The translations under genes were made by a program, and so were the position numbers. Below are positions 39,922 through 49,164 of a stretch of DNA of 64,000 nt, in pieces; the first letter of the stretch is position 1; every line of letters begins with the position of its first letter. The notes beneath the pieces were generated by a model. It saw nothing but the letters and a program-made list of their open reading frames with translations. It did not search any database and was not told the DNA's origin. This stretch comes from a virus. Where the stretch lies: IMG/VR virus record IMGVR_UViG_3300008261_000048, positions 1 through 64,000 of that record, one strand, 5' to 3'.

Positions 39922-41400
39922 ATGAAACATTTTAGATCATACAGTGAGTTTAAACTCCAGGAAAAATACGAAGGTGTAGAGGTTAGTACTAGACGCTACG
40001 AAAGAGTACATGGTAAAAAACCGCGTGGAAATGGAATGTGGGCATTTTACCTTGATCCAATTGGTGATGAACCTATTTTTACTCCTTCTGCAATGAACTA
40101 TACCGATGCTGTTAAATGGGCATCTCTTAAAGCCAGAAACATGGGTAAGAAAGTTATCTATGTTGGTGAATCGGTTAATGAAGAAGTAAATCCTAAAATT
40201 AAAGATGAAGTTATTTCAAGACTATCTGACTTCTTTAGAGTTTCCCCTAATGCCTTAAAGAAATTTAATTTTGATGGAAACGATAACATTAAAGAACTTA
40301 CAAAGGCTCTTAATTCAACTAGTGATCAAGGCACTAAGCTTTATTATGATACTGCAATTAAACTTGCAAAAGAAGATCTTGGTATCAGAGAATCGGTTAA
40401 TGAAGCCTATAACGGTAATATGTCAGACTTCAAATATGATTTGGAAATGGCAGTTGAAGAACTGGGTATATCTGGTAATGCAATAAAAAAGGTTTCAAAA
40501 TCTGGTAAAGGATATGAAGTTAGAATGTCCAGTTATATGAGTCAACGTGGTACTTGGGAAAAGATTGGGGAACTTATTGGGGCTACTCTTGTAGATTTTA
40601 AAGCAGATAAATCAATCAATGTTGGAATTTATGAAAGGGAAACATCCATCACTGAAGGTGAAGCTCTTATCTTTGATATAGTAGAACCTGAGTTTAATGA
40701 TCTTAAGAATAAGATATCTGATCTTAATAAAAAGACAGTTGACCTAAAATGGAGAAAGGCATTAGATCAAATTCAAAGAGAGGTTGAAAAACTTGAGTTC
40801 TTTATATCTAAATACGATAAACAATTAGGTGCGATTGAAACTAATGAATCTCTTAACGAACGTGAATACTCTGATGAAGAAAGAAAAGATATGGCTGATA
40901 AAGGCTTAGCCTTACCTGATGGTTCATTTCCAATTAAAGACTTAGAGGATCTTAAAAATGCTATTCAGGCATACGGCCGCTCAAAGGATCAATCCGCTAC
41001 TGCTAAATTTATTGTTAAGAGAGCAAAGGCACTAAGTGCCGAGGATCTTATTCCTGATACTGAAGATTTTCAAAAGGCTTTAAAGGAAACTATTACTGAA
41101 GGTAATGCATTCCTTGCTGCCCGTGCAAAAGCAATTGATGAAGATGCCGAGGAGTTTGAATTTAATGGTAAAAAATATCCAGTATTAAATAGACCTAAGA
41201 AACTTAATGAAGAGCTTTCTGATAATGATGCATATAAGATTATAGATATAGGTTCAAAGTTTTCTAAGGAAGTAGGCGGACATTTACTTGCAACCCAGAC
41301 ATTTGATACAGCCAATGATTTTGTTGATTACCTTCTTTCTGAATTTATTCCAAAGAAAGATCATCCAAAATTCTTAAAGTCTGTTAAATCATTAATGTAA
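39922..41400 (+). CDS. Capsid-targeted multi-site polyprotein
   Basis: A 492-residue protein. MKHFRSYSEFKLQE is the targeting peptide. Six internal sites fit a gp21-like protease: SVNE87, SVNE161, SITE244, SLNE313, TITE393 and KLNE430, dividing the chain into pieces of roughly 40-85 residues. Within it, residues 325-380 (MADKGLALPDGSFPIKDLED, then AIQAYGRSKDQ) match a small domain often fused to phage head maturation proteins. No enzyme domain is visible. It may be cut into several internal head peptides. Confidence 0.6.
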   Translation: MKHFRSYSEFKLQEKYEGVEVSTRRYERVHGKKPRGNGMWAFYLDPIGDEPIFTPSAMNYTDAVKWASLKARNMGKKVIYVGESVNEEVNPKIKDEVISRLSDFFRVSPNALKKFNFDGNDNIKELTKALNSTSDQGTKLYYDTAIKLAKEDLGIRESVNEAYNGNMSDFKYDLEMAVEELGISGNAIKKVSKSGKGYEVRMSSYMSQRGTWEKIGELIGATLVDFKADKSINVGIYERETSITEGEALIFDIVEPEFNDLKNKISDLNKKTVDLKWRKALDQIQREVEKLEFFISKYDKQLGAIETNESLNEREYSDEERKDMADKGLALPDGSFPIKDLEDLKNAIQAYGRSKDQSATAKFIVKRAKALSAEDLIPDTEDFQKALKETITEGNAFLAARAKAIDEDAEEFEFNGKKYPVLNRPKKLNEELSDNDAYKIIDIGSKFSKEVGGHLLATQTFDTANDFVDYLLSEFIPKKDHPKFLKSVKSLM

Positions 41401-41401
41401 T

Positions 41402-41995
41402 ATGAAATACTTTAAAAAATATAATGAATTTATCACTGAAAAGATTGCATATCCTGATGGAGACAAAACTACCGGTGATAAGATTCTTGATAAGTTTGCT
41501 AAATTAATTAATAGTCCATCAAGTACTGTTAATATTATGTCATGGGCAGTTCAGGGTAGAAGTATACCTTTTATGACTGGTGCCGAATCTTTTTCTGTAA
41601 ATGCTAATCCATCACAAGACTATTTTTGGATTAATACATCAAAGGGAAAATTTAGACTACCTAAGAAGGATATTAAAAAGGCCGAGGAATTATATGATGA
41701 GGTAGAATCTATTATACAAACTGGAAAGCCTAAAAGAAGTGTTGAAGAATCTCTTAATGAATCTACTTCATTAAAGAATGCAATTGCTATTCTTAAGAAA
41801 GAAAACATTATGGCATATCCTAACCCAGAAGATTTGGCAAAAGCAATTCACAAACACTATAAAGAAATTACAGGAGATAAGTACGAAGATGCTGTTGAAA
41901 TGTCAATGAACGATAAGGTAGCTGATATCGTATCATATTTCAAAATCGACGGTTCAGACTTTATGTCAGCCTGGGATAAAACAATAAAAGACTAA
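41402..41995 (+). CDS. Capsid-targeted protein, unknown
   Basis: A 197-residue protein. MKYFKKYNEFITE is the targeting peptide, and ESLNE near residue 119 is a second candidate site. The first half is beta-rich (YFWINTSKGKFRLPKKD), the second helical (LAKAIHKHYKEITGDKYEDA). Not recognised. One nt after the previous gene. Confidence 0.6.
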   Translation: MKYFKKYNEFITEKIAYPDGDKTTGDKILDKFAKLINSPSSTVNIMSWAVQGRSIPFMTGAESFSVNANPSQDYFWINTSKGKFRLPKKDIKKAEELYDEVESIIQTGKPKRSVEESLNESTSLKNAIAILKKENIMAYPNPEDLAKAIHKHYKEITGDKYEDAVEMSMNDKVADIVSYFKIDGSDFMSAWDKTIKD

Positions 41996-41998
41996 ACT

Positions 41999-42415
41999 AT
42001 GATTACATCATTTAATAATTTCTTAAACGAAAACTTCGGAGAAGCACAAGACATTTATGGCTCATTCTTTGTTGCTATGTTAGGACTTAGAGATCAGGCC
42101 CATATATTTCATTGGCAAACAGAATCATTTGCACAACATAGCGCATTTGGTGGATTTTATGATACCTATCTTACATTAGTTGATAAGTTATCAGAATCTT
42201 TAATTGGTATTCATGGAAGACCTTCTTTTATGGAAGCTGAAATTGAATTATCTGGTTATAGTGAAGAAAACATTGCGATATTTTTAGAAAAAGCATATGC
42301 TTTATTCTTAGGGCAAGGAACTGAATTGGCTGGCGGTAATACCGAAATTAAGAATATCATCGATGAGATTATTGCTGAACTTGATAAGTTAAAGTATCTT
42401 CTTACTCTTAAATAA
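41999..42415 (+). CDS. Capsid-targeted ferritin/Dps-like protein
   Basis: A 138-residue protein. MITSFNNFLNE is a compact targeting peptide. The body is a four-helix pattern with QAHIFHWQTESFAQHSAFGG and FYDTYLTLVDKLSESLIGI, which resembles the Dps motif of a His/Trp-containing first helix followed by D-x-x-x-E. It may also belong to a phage family of ferritin-like proteins. A packaged Dps-like protein could protect or condense DNA. Iron binding is not proven by sequence. Confidence 0.65.
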   Translation: MITSFNNFLNENFGEAQDIYGSFFVAMLGLRDQAHIFHWQTESFAQHSAFGGFYDTYLTLVDKLSESLIGIHGRPSFMEAEIELSGYSEENIAIFLEKAYALFLGQGTELAGGNTEIKNIIDEIIAELDKLKYLLTLK

Positions 42416-42717
42416 TGAAATTCATTAAGGCATACGAATCGTTCCTATTTGAAGGAAAACCTAAAGGTGCTCCTGATTGGCATGATTCAGATGCTCCTGA
42501 TGCAGAAGGTCGTTTTAAAGATCTTTCACCAAAGGACCTCGCCGCTTGGCTTATTAAGTCAAGAAAAGGCGATCTAAAAAGAATAAGCGGTTCACTCACA
42601 CAGCAGGTTGTTTTTAATCGTAATGATGATCCTGCATATGCGGAAAAGATGGAAAAGACTCGTAAAGAAGTTTATAAACAATTAGGGAGAGAAGACCTAT
42701 TAAATAAAAAGGATTAG
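42415..42717 (+). CDS. Capsid-targeted small protein
   Basis: A 100-residue protein. MKFIKAYESFLFE then GKPKGAPDWHDSDAP, with a basic helical C-terminus (DLAAWLIKSRKGDLKRIS, then KTRKEVYKQLGR). It overlaps the previous stop by 1 nt. Last of the eight-gene targeted block; not recognised. Confidence 0.6.
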   Translation: MKFIKAYESFLFEGKPKGAPDWHDSDAPDAEGRFKDLSPKDLAAWLIKSRKGDLKRISGSLTQQVVFNRNDDPAYAEKMEKTRKEVYKQLGREDLLNKKD

Positions 42718-43269
42718 ATGAAAAACATTATCTTAGATAATTTACAAACAAATTTTTGGTTTAACTATCCTAATTTTTATACCGAGGTTTCACAAAAAGA
42801 TTATAAGATATTTGTGGAGGTTGGGGTTTGGAAAGGTCATTCAATTTCTTATCTTGCAAAAAAGCTAAAAGAATCTAAAAAAGATTTTAAAGTTTATGCA
42901 GTTGATTTATTTGAAAATACCTCAAAAGAAGATTGGGGTTATCTAAAAGAAGTTCCTTATATTTATGAAATCTATAATGAAGTTCTGAAGAGAGAAGGCG
43001 TTAGAGATGTCATAACAGATATTAAAGGTTGTTCTTGGGATATGGCATCTAAATTCGAAGATCATAGCATAGACTTTGTTTTTATAGATGCAGGTCATGA
43101 TTATGAATCTGTTAGTAAAGATATTAAAAATTGGCTACCAAAGATCAAACCGGGTGGTATGATATCTGGTCATGATTTTTATAATTCTTCTGGTGTAGCT
43201 CAAGCAGTTAAGGAGTTAGTTCCAGACTTTAAGATTAGTTCAGAAAAAATTTGGTTTAAGCAAATCTAA
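42718..43269 (+). CDS. Class I SAM-dependent methyltransferase
   Basis: A 183-residue methyltransferase. Motif I is FVEVGVWKGHSISYLA, and DFVFIDAGHDYESVSKDI with a His after the Asp is typical of the methyltransferase_24-like, sugar or O-methyl group. LPKIKPGGMISGHDF follows. The acceptor is unknown; sugar modification would fit the other glycan genes. No targeting peptide. Confidence 0.8.
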   Translation: MKNIILDNLQTNFWFNYPNFYTEVSQKDYKIFVEVGVWKGHSISYLAKKLKESKKDFKVYAVDLFENTSKEDWGYLKEVPYIYEIYNEVLKREGVRDVITDIKGCSWDMASKFEDHSIDFVFIDAGHDYESVSKDIKNWLPKIKPGGMISGHDFYNSSGVAQAVKELVPDFKISSEKIWFKQI

Positions 43270-43280
43270 AAAAGTATTAA

Positions 43281-43622
43281 ATGTGTTGTAAAAATTGTAA
43301 ATGTAAAGATCTAACTGCGTCCAGAATTATTGAGCAGATGGATGATACAAGAAAACCTTTCGTTGATACGAAAGTTGATAAGAACACAAGAATACGAAAT
43401 TTCCACCCACAATATGAAGACCACTTATTTAAGTGGCATTGGGATGATGAAGATCGTTGGATTGAAGCAACTGGCGAAAATGATTGGCAGTTTCAATTTG
43501 ATGATGAGTTACCCCAATCATTGGAGCCAAATAAAATAATTATGATTCCAAAAGGAATTTATCATAGATTAATCAAAGGTTCAAATATCCTGACTATCAA
43601 AATATCAGCTGTTCCTAATTAA
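43281..43622 (+). CDS. Cupin-like protein
   Basis: A 113-residue protein. An N-terminal Cys cluster (CCKNCKCKD, residues 2-10) is followed by a cupin-like core: HLFKWHWDDEDRW, then NKIIMIPKGIYHRLIKGS with the conserved Pro-Gly-x-x-His. It may bind a metal and a small ligand. Twelve nt after the methyltransferase gene. Confidence 0.65.
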   Translation: MCCKNCKCKDLTASRIIEQMDDTRKPFVDTKVDKNTRIRNFHPQYEDHLFKWHWDDEDRWIEATGENDWQFQFDDELPQSLEPNKIIMIPKGIYHRLIKGSNILTIKISAVPN

Positions 43623-43676
43623 AAGTCTTTCTTAAACCATTTTCAATCCATGGGTATAATTAATATACATTGAAAC

Positions 43677-45701
43677 ATGGGCGAAATATATCCAGAAGAT
43701 AATACGGAAAGAGAACCTATTAAACAACAAAAGTTTAAGAGATCTTCTCTACAGGTTCTAGAGGCATACGGAACCAATATTACTAAGCTTGCCACAGAAG
43801 GTAAGTTAGATCCAGTTATTGGTAGAGAAGATGAAATTCTTAGAGTTATCCAAATACTTGGTAGACGTAGAAAAAATAACCCGGTCCTGGTTGGAGAACC
43901 TGGTGTTGGTAAAACTGCAATTGTTGAAGGCTTGGCAATGAGAATGATTGAAGGTAATGTTCCTGCTTCTCTCCAAGGAAAAATCATTTATACATTAGAG
44001 TTAACAACTATAGTTGCTGGTACTAAATACCGTGGTCAGTTTGAAGAAAGAATGAAGGCCATCGTTGATGAATTAGTTGCTAATCCTCATGTAATTATTT
44101 TCATAGATGAACTTCATACCCTCGTAGGGGCAGGTGGAACTTCAGGATCCTTGGATGCATCAAACATTATTAAACCGGCATTGGCTCGTGGAGAAATCCG
44201 CTGTATTGGTGCAACCACATTTGATGAGTTTAGAGAAAATATCGAAAAGGATGGTGCATTGGATCGTAGGTTTCAAAAGGTCGTTATAGAACCTGCATCA
44301 ACAGACGAAACGGTTACTATCTTAACTAATATTAAGCATAAATATGAATCATTTCATAATGTTTCATATTCAGAGGAAATCATTTCTTTAATTGTTAAAT
44401 TAGCCGACCAATATATCATGGAAAGATTTTTACCTGATAAAGCGGTGGATATTCTTGATGAAGTTGGTTCCTTTAAGCACTTAAATAATATGAAGATTCC
44501 TAAAAAGATTAAGAGTCTTGAGGAAAAACTTCATAAAAAAGAAGCAGATAAAAATGAAGCAGTAGGGCGGCAAGATTATGAAGCCGCGGCTCGTGAAAGA
44601 GATGTCTGTATACAACTTAAAGACCAGATTCAAAAAGAATACACAATCTGGAAAAAAGAAATCTCTGAAAGTAAACTTGAAATTACAACCGATGATGTTC
44701 TTAAGGTGGTTTCAAAAGGCACAGGAATTCCTTTAGAAAAAATTAATGATAAGGAAAATAAAAATCTGATTGGTCTTAATGATCATCTTTCTTCCAGAGT
44801 CATTGGACAAAAAGAAGCCATTGATAAAATTTCAATAACAATTCAAAGAAATCGCGTAGGTATTAGAAAGAGAGATCGTACCGTAGGTAACTTTATCTTT
44901 TTAGGACCAACTGGGGTTGGTAAAACTCAATTGGCAAAAGAGATCGCAAATTACATGTACGGTTCAGAAGACAGTCTTATTAGAGTAGATATGTCAGAGT
45001 ATATGGAACCTCATTCTATCTCCAAGTTAATTGGATCCCCTCCTGGATATGTTGGACACGAGTCTGGTGGGTTTCTAACGGAGCAGGTAAAGAGAAAACC
45101 ACACTCTGTTATATTATTTGATGAAGTAGAAAAAGCTCATCCAGAAGTGTTTAATGTGCTCTTGCAAATGTTAGATGATGGGAGGCTTACCGATTCTCTT
45201 GGTAGGACTATTGATTTTAGAAACTGTTTAGTTATCTTAACATCAAATACAGGAAGTAGAAAACTTGAAGAGTTTGGTGAAGGCATTGGTTTTAGACCAT
45301 CTACGACTATTGCTGAAAAGTCTCATGCTGAAAAGGAAGTTTTAAAGAAAGCACTTAATCATAAATTTTCGCCAGAGTTCTTAAATCGTATAGATGAAAT
45401 CATTATCTTTAATAAGTTAAGTAAGGAAGATGTATTTTACATTCTAAATAATGAATGTAATGATCTTAAAGATAACCTATTTGAAGTAGGTGAATATGAT
45501 TTTAAGATAAGTAAAGCAGCCAAGGAGATCATTATCAATGAAGGATACGATCCTAAGTTTGGAGCCCGTCCACTGAAAAGAACCTTAGAAAGACTGATTG
45601 AAAATCCTATTGCAGAAATGATTCTAAAAGGAGAATTAAAACCTGGAGATACTATCAAGGCTGGAGTCTCCAAAGAATCAATAAAGATTGAAAAGGGTTA
45701 A
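43677..45701 (+). CDS. ClpC/ClpB-like two-domain AAA+ ATPase
   Basis: A 674-residue Hsp100 ATPase without the N-terminal Clp domain. First AAA: GEPGVGKT (73-80), then the Walker B FIDELHTLVGAGG and pore loop KYRGQFEERM. A UVR-like helical middle (residues 275-325, YEAAARERDVCIQL). Second AAA: GPTGVGKT near 415, GSPPGYVGHESGG pore loop, VILFDEVEKAHPEV, and the C-terminal GARPLKRTLERLIENPIAE. It may unfold host or phage proteins or feed a host ClpP. An LGF/IGF ClpP-binding loop is not obvious. Confidence 0.92.
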   Translation: MGEIYPEDNTEREPIKQQKFKRSSLQVLEAYGTNITKLATEGKLDPVIGREDEILRVIQILGRRRKNNPVLVGEPGVGKTAIVEGLAMRMIEGNVPASLQGKIIYTLELTTIVAGTKYRGQFEERMKAIVDELVANPHVIIFIDELHTLVGAGGTSGSLDASNIIKPALARGEIRCIGATTFDEFRENIEKDGALDRRFQKVVIEPASTDETVTILTNIKHKYESFHNVSYSEEIISLIVKLADQYIMERFLPDKAVDILDEVGSFKHLNNMKIPKKIKSLEEKLHKKEADKNEAVGRQDYEAAARERDVCIQLKDQIQKEYTIWKKEISESKLEITTDDVLKVVSKGTGIPLEKINDKENKNLIGLNDHLSSRVIGQKEAIDKISITIQRNRVGIRKRDRTVGNFIFLGPTGVGKTQLAKEIANYMYGSEDSLIRVDMSEYMEPHSISKLIGSPPGYVGHESGGFLTEQVKRKPHSVILFDEVEKAHPEVFNVLLQMLDDGRLTDSLGRTIDFRNCLVILTSNTGSRKLEEFGEGIGFRPSTTIAEKSHAEKEVLKKALNHKFSPEFLNRIDEIIIFNKLSKEDVFYILNNECNDLKDNLFEVGEYDFKISKAAKEIIINEGYDPKFGARPLKRTLERLIENPIAEMILKGELKPGDTIKAGVSKESIKIEKG

Positions 45702-45720
45702 ACCTTTTGCTTATTTTGCA

Positions 45721-45730
45721 TATAAAAATA
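45721..45730 (+). promoter_or_regulatory. Late-type promoter TATAAAAATA
   Basis: CATATAAAAATAAATG, 24 nt before the ATG at 45755. Confidence 0.6.
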
Positions 45731-45754
45731 AATGACAATTTTACCTTTTAATTA

Positions 45755-46807
45755 ATGAATCCTACTTACCTTACTTACGATGACATTCAACTTGTACCAA
45801 AGTTTTCAAACATTAGGTCAAGAAATCAAATATCATTAAGAACCAAACTAAGTAAAAGATATGACCTACTTATTCCTATTGTAGCATCACCTATGGATAC
45901 TGTTTGTGAAGTTGATATGGCGGTGAAAATGTTTCGTATGGGTGGCGTTGGATGTATTCATCGCTTTAACTCCATAGATGAACAAGTTATGATGGTTAGA
46001 AAAACTGTTTATCAATGTTTTGGGGAAAATGGTGAAGGGCACTTAATGACAGATTGGGACAATGAAGATAATATCCCAATCATGGCTGCAATTGGTGTTA
46101 GCGAAAATGATAAGGAAAGAGCCTTAAAACTTACTGATGCAGGAGCAAACGTATTACTTATTGATGTTGCTCATGGAGATCATCAGAATGTAATTGATAT
46201 GATTAAGTGGTGTAAAGCTAACTTACATTATAGTATTGATATTATTGCAGGTAACATCGCAACAGTTGAAGCCGCTGAAAGACTACAAGATGCTGGTGCA
46301 GATGGGTTAAGAGTAGGTATTGGTGGAGGGTCACTTTGCACTACAAGAATTAAGACAGGGTTTGGAATTCCTAATGTAACCTGCATTGAAGATATCGCAG
46401 CAGTTTCATCGGTACCAATTATGGCAGATGGAGGTATTCGTGAGAGCGGTGATATTGCAAAAGCATTGGCCGTAGGTGCAGATAATGTTATGCTAGGATC
46501 TCTTATTGCCGGTACTGATGAATCACCTGGTAATATTATTGAAAGCAGAAAAGGATTGTATAAAAGATATAGAGGATCTGCATCATTGGAAACAAAATCG
46601 GCACACGGCCAAGAACAAAGAAATGTTGAAGGTGAATCAACAGTTATTCCTTATAAAGGTGGTGTTAAGTTTATTGTTAAGGGATTACTTGAAGGTATTC
46701 GTTCTGCCTTTTCATATGCAGGTGCTGATTCAATTAAAACATACCACCCAGATTATGTTGTTGTAACTAACTCTGGTATTAACGAAGCAAAACCACATCT
46801 ATTATGA
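45755..46807 (+). CDS. IMP dehydrogenase-like enzyme (no CBS domains)
   Basis: A 350-residue TIM-barrel enzyme of the IMP dehydrogenase/GMP reductase family. Hallmarks: LTYDDIQLVPKFS, IPIVASPMDTV, VLLIDVAHGDH, the catalytic loop GGGSLCTTR with C195, and IMADGGIRESGDIAKALAVG. The flap YRGSAS is nearer IMP dehydrogenase than GMP reductase. CBS domains are absent, so host allosteric control would not apply. It would raise GMP supply, in line with the guanylate kinase-like gene. GMP reductase activity cannot be excluded. Confidence 0.88.
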   Translation: MNPTYLTYDDIQLVPKFSNIRSRNQISLRTKLSKRYDLLIPIVASPMDTVCEVDMAVKMFRMGGVGCIHRFNSIDEQVMMVRKTVYQCFGENGEGHLMTDWDNEDNIPIMAAIGVSENDKERALKLTDAGANVLLIDVAHGDHQNVIDMIKWCKANLHYSIDIIAGNIATVEAAERLQDAGADGLRVGIGGGSLCTTRIKTGFGIPNVTCIEDIAAVSSVPIMADGGIRESGDIAKALAVGADNVMLGSLIAGTDESPGNIIESRKGLYKRYRGSASLETKSAHGQEQRNVEGESTVIPYKGGVKFIVKGLLEGIRSAFSYAGADSIKTYHPDYVVVTNSGINEAKPHLL

Positions 46808-47085
46808 ATTTAATTCAACGTATTACTTCAACTAAAGAAAATACTCTAAGTATTAATCTTGATGATCAATTTATTGCTGTTCATCACTTAGGATTATATG
46901 AAGACCAAAGATGGTACTCATGGTCAAGCTGGGGTCCAACTGAAGGACTTATTCCAGATTATGATAGTCACATTGTAACAGAAAAAGAAATCATAGAAAG
47001 AATTGAATTACTCTTAGGTGATGACGAACCAGATTCTGTACAAAAACATGCAATTAATGTATTTTTTGGAAAGTCTATTTTATGA
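46804..47085 (+). CDS. Small acidic protein, unknown
   Basis: A 93-residue protein (WYSWSSWGPTEGLIPDYDSH, then IIERIELLLGDD). Coupled to the IMP dehydrogenase-like gene by ATGA overlap and to the next gene likewise. Not recognised. Confidence 0.6.
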   Translation: MNLIQRITSTKENTLSINLDDQFIAVHHLGLYEDQRWYSWSSWGPTEGLIPDYDSHIVTEKEIIERIELLLGDDEPDSVQKHAINVFFGKSIL

Positions 47086-47312
47086 GTAGCTTTAAAGAAA
47101 AATTAGATGCATTTCATTATCATGAAGCATTAGATAGATCCGCCATGATATGTGATATGATAGATACCTTTTTAATACATCACCCTGTGACTAAGGCAGA
47201 AAAAGAATTTGCAGAAAAATTAGAAGAAGCAAATATGAAATTATATGAAGCATACCAAATAATTGGAAGTATTTGCCACAATAAAGAAAACAGATATGAA
47301 AACAAACCCTAG
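47082..47312 (+). CDS. Small helical protein, unknown
   Basis: A 76-residue, histidine- and glutamate-rich helical protein (FHYHEALDRSAMICDMIDTF). Overlaps both neighbours, ending 17 nt inside the carbamoyltransferase gene. Not recognised. Confidence 0.55.
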   Translation: MSSFKEKLDAFHYHEALDRSAMICDMIDTFLIHHPVTKAEKEFAEKLEEANMKLYEAYQIIGSICHNKENRYENKP

Positions 47313-49164
47313 ACCTAATAAGATTACTAAAATGACAGAGGAAGAATTTTTAGCAGCTGCAATGAAAACCCCAAGAGATCCAATGAAACCTGGTATTGCA
47401 TTAGGTTTTTCCGTTGGGCATGATAAAGGAGCAGTACTTATCATCAATGGAAGTATTTCGGTTGGTATCTCCGAGGAAAGATTATCACGACTTAAACATG
47501 ATAAGCCTTGGGATCATTCAATTCCGTTGGCATCAATTAATTACTGTCTTGATTATGCAGGACTAAGCTACGACGATGTTGATATGTATGCATATAACAC
47601 AGCCGAGGTTGGAGCACAACCTATTGCAGACATTGAAAATGAATTTCAATACTTATTAAGACAGCCATTAAGTAAACTAAAATTCTTAAATCATCATGAA
47701 GCTCATGCATATTCAACTTTCTTTAGTTCAGGATTGGATGAAGCTGCAGTGGTTGTTGCTGATGCAAACGGAAATGGAATTATACCAGGTACACCTGCAT
47801 ATGAAGGGTTTGTAAAAAATAACCCAGAGTATTTAAGTAATGCTCCTAAAGATAGATTTTGGGCAGAAGGAACTTCTATATATCATTTTACCTTAAATGG
47901 GTTTAAGGAATTAGAAAAAGACTTTGTTCTTCAGCCACATCCACCACTTAATGACTTTAAGAATAAAGAAAGATTTAATATTGGCCATGTTTATGCATAT
48001 GCCACTATGAAACTTGTTTATAAGTACAATGAAAAAGATCCTAATAATAACTGGCCTGCATCAAGTGCAGGAAAGCTAATGGGATTGGCTTCATTTGGTA
48101 ATAAAGACTGGGTTGAAACTCAACCATACTTATGTAAATATGATGATCTTAATCATACATTTACCAACGAGGCCGGTGAAATCTATAAAGTATATCCTGG
48201 AGTAAGTACAGATTCAAATTTTGCAGAAAAAGCAAATATTGCAGCAGTATTTCAACGTGAACAGGAAAGGATGTGTTTAACTGTTGCAAAAAGAGCCAAA
48301 AAATTATCAGGATCAAAAAACATCTGCCTGTCTGGTGGCTCATTCCTAAACTGTAATTCAAATGAACTTATCATTAACAGTGGAGAATTTGATAATTGTT
48401 ATTTTGTACCACCTGCTGATGATAGCGGTATTCCATTAGGATGCGCATGGTATGCATATCAACAGGTTATGGAGATAACAAACAACTATTTTCTTTCCCC
48501 TTATTTAGGAAAGACATATACCCAACTTGAAATAGAAAGAGACTTCCAAAGGTTTGTTAAAGAAGATCATACTAGAATTAATCATTTTACTGTTTTTGAT
48601 CATACTGATGAAAATGTATTAATTACTCATATCACAGATTTATTAAATGCTAATAAAGTAATTGGTATGCACAGAGAAGGATCTGAAATTGGCCCTCGTG
48701 CATTAGGTAATCGTTCTATTTTGGCATCTCCAATTAAACCTTGGATGCAGAATTATGTAAATATGCATATTAAGAGCAGGGAATGGTTTAGACCTTTTGC
48801 ACCATCTGTTTTAGCAGAAAGAGTATCTTCTATATTTGATATAACTGCATTCTCTCCCTACATGTTAGTCACCTGTAATGTTAAAGAAGAGTGGAGGGAA
48901 AAGATTCCTGCTGTAGTTCATATTGATAATACTTCAAGAATACAAGCAGTAAGAGAAGACATTAATCCTTTCTATCATAAGCTTATAACTAAATTTGAAG
49001 AGTGGACTGGAGTCCCTGTGATTCTGAATACATCATTTAATGGTGCACATGAACCTGTGGTTGAAACACCATACGATGCGTTAAAAACTTTTTGGACATG
49101 TAATCTTGATGCTGTATGTATTGGTAATAAATTAATAATTAGAAATTCATACTTTAATAGGTAA
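47296..49164 (+). CDS. NodU/CmcH-family carbamoyltransferase
   Basis: A 622-residue O-carbamoyltransferase that moves a carbamoyl group from carbamoyl phosphate to a hydroxyl via an adenylate. The N-terminal Kae1-like domain has GFSVGHDKGAVLI and the metal-binding LNHHEAHAYS (133-137 HHEAH), then VVVADANGNG. The C-terminal YrdC-like domain has GPRALGNRSILASP and REWFRPFAPS. Known family members act on sugars and antibiotics; in phages homologues were proposed to modify hydroxymethylated DNA bases. The start at 47296 is chosen over 47263, which lies deeper in the previous gene. Confidence 0.88.
   Translation: MKTNPRPNKITKMTEEEFLAAAMKTPRDPMKPGIALGFSVGHDKGAVLIINGSISVGISEERLSRLKHDKPWDHSIPLASINYCLDYAGLSYDDVDMYAYNTAEVGAQPIADIENEFQYLLRQPLSKLKFLNHHEAHAYSTFFSSGLDEAAVVVADANGNGIIPGTPAYEGFVKNNPEYLSNAPKDRFWAEGTSIYHFTLNGFKELEKDFVLQPHPPLNDFKNKERFNIGHVYAYATMKLVYKYNEKDPNNNWPASSAGKLMGLASFGNKDWVETQPYLCKYDDLNHTFTNEAGEIYKVYPGVSTDSNFAEKANIAAVFQREQERMCLTVAKRAKKLSGSKNICLSGGSFLNCNSNELIINSGEFDNCYFVPPADDSGIPLGCAWYAYQQVMEITNNYFLSPYLGKTYTQLEIERDFQRFVKEDHTRINHFTVFDHTDENVLITHITDLLNANKVIGMHREGSEIGPRALGNRSILASPIKPWMQNYVNMHIKSREWFRPFAPSVLAERVSSIFDITAFSPYMLVTCNVKEEWREKIPAVVHIDNTSRIQAVREDINPFYHKLITKFEEWTGVPVILNTSFNGAHEPVVETPYDALKTFWTCNLDAVCIGNKLIIRNSYFNR

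Noticed and set aside
43641-43671. A TTTC-N19-TATACATT match before the ClpC-like gene
   Set aside because: The -7 box is poor and lies almost on the start codon, leaving nearly no leader.
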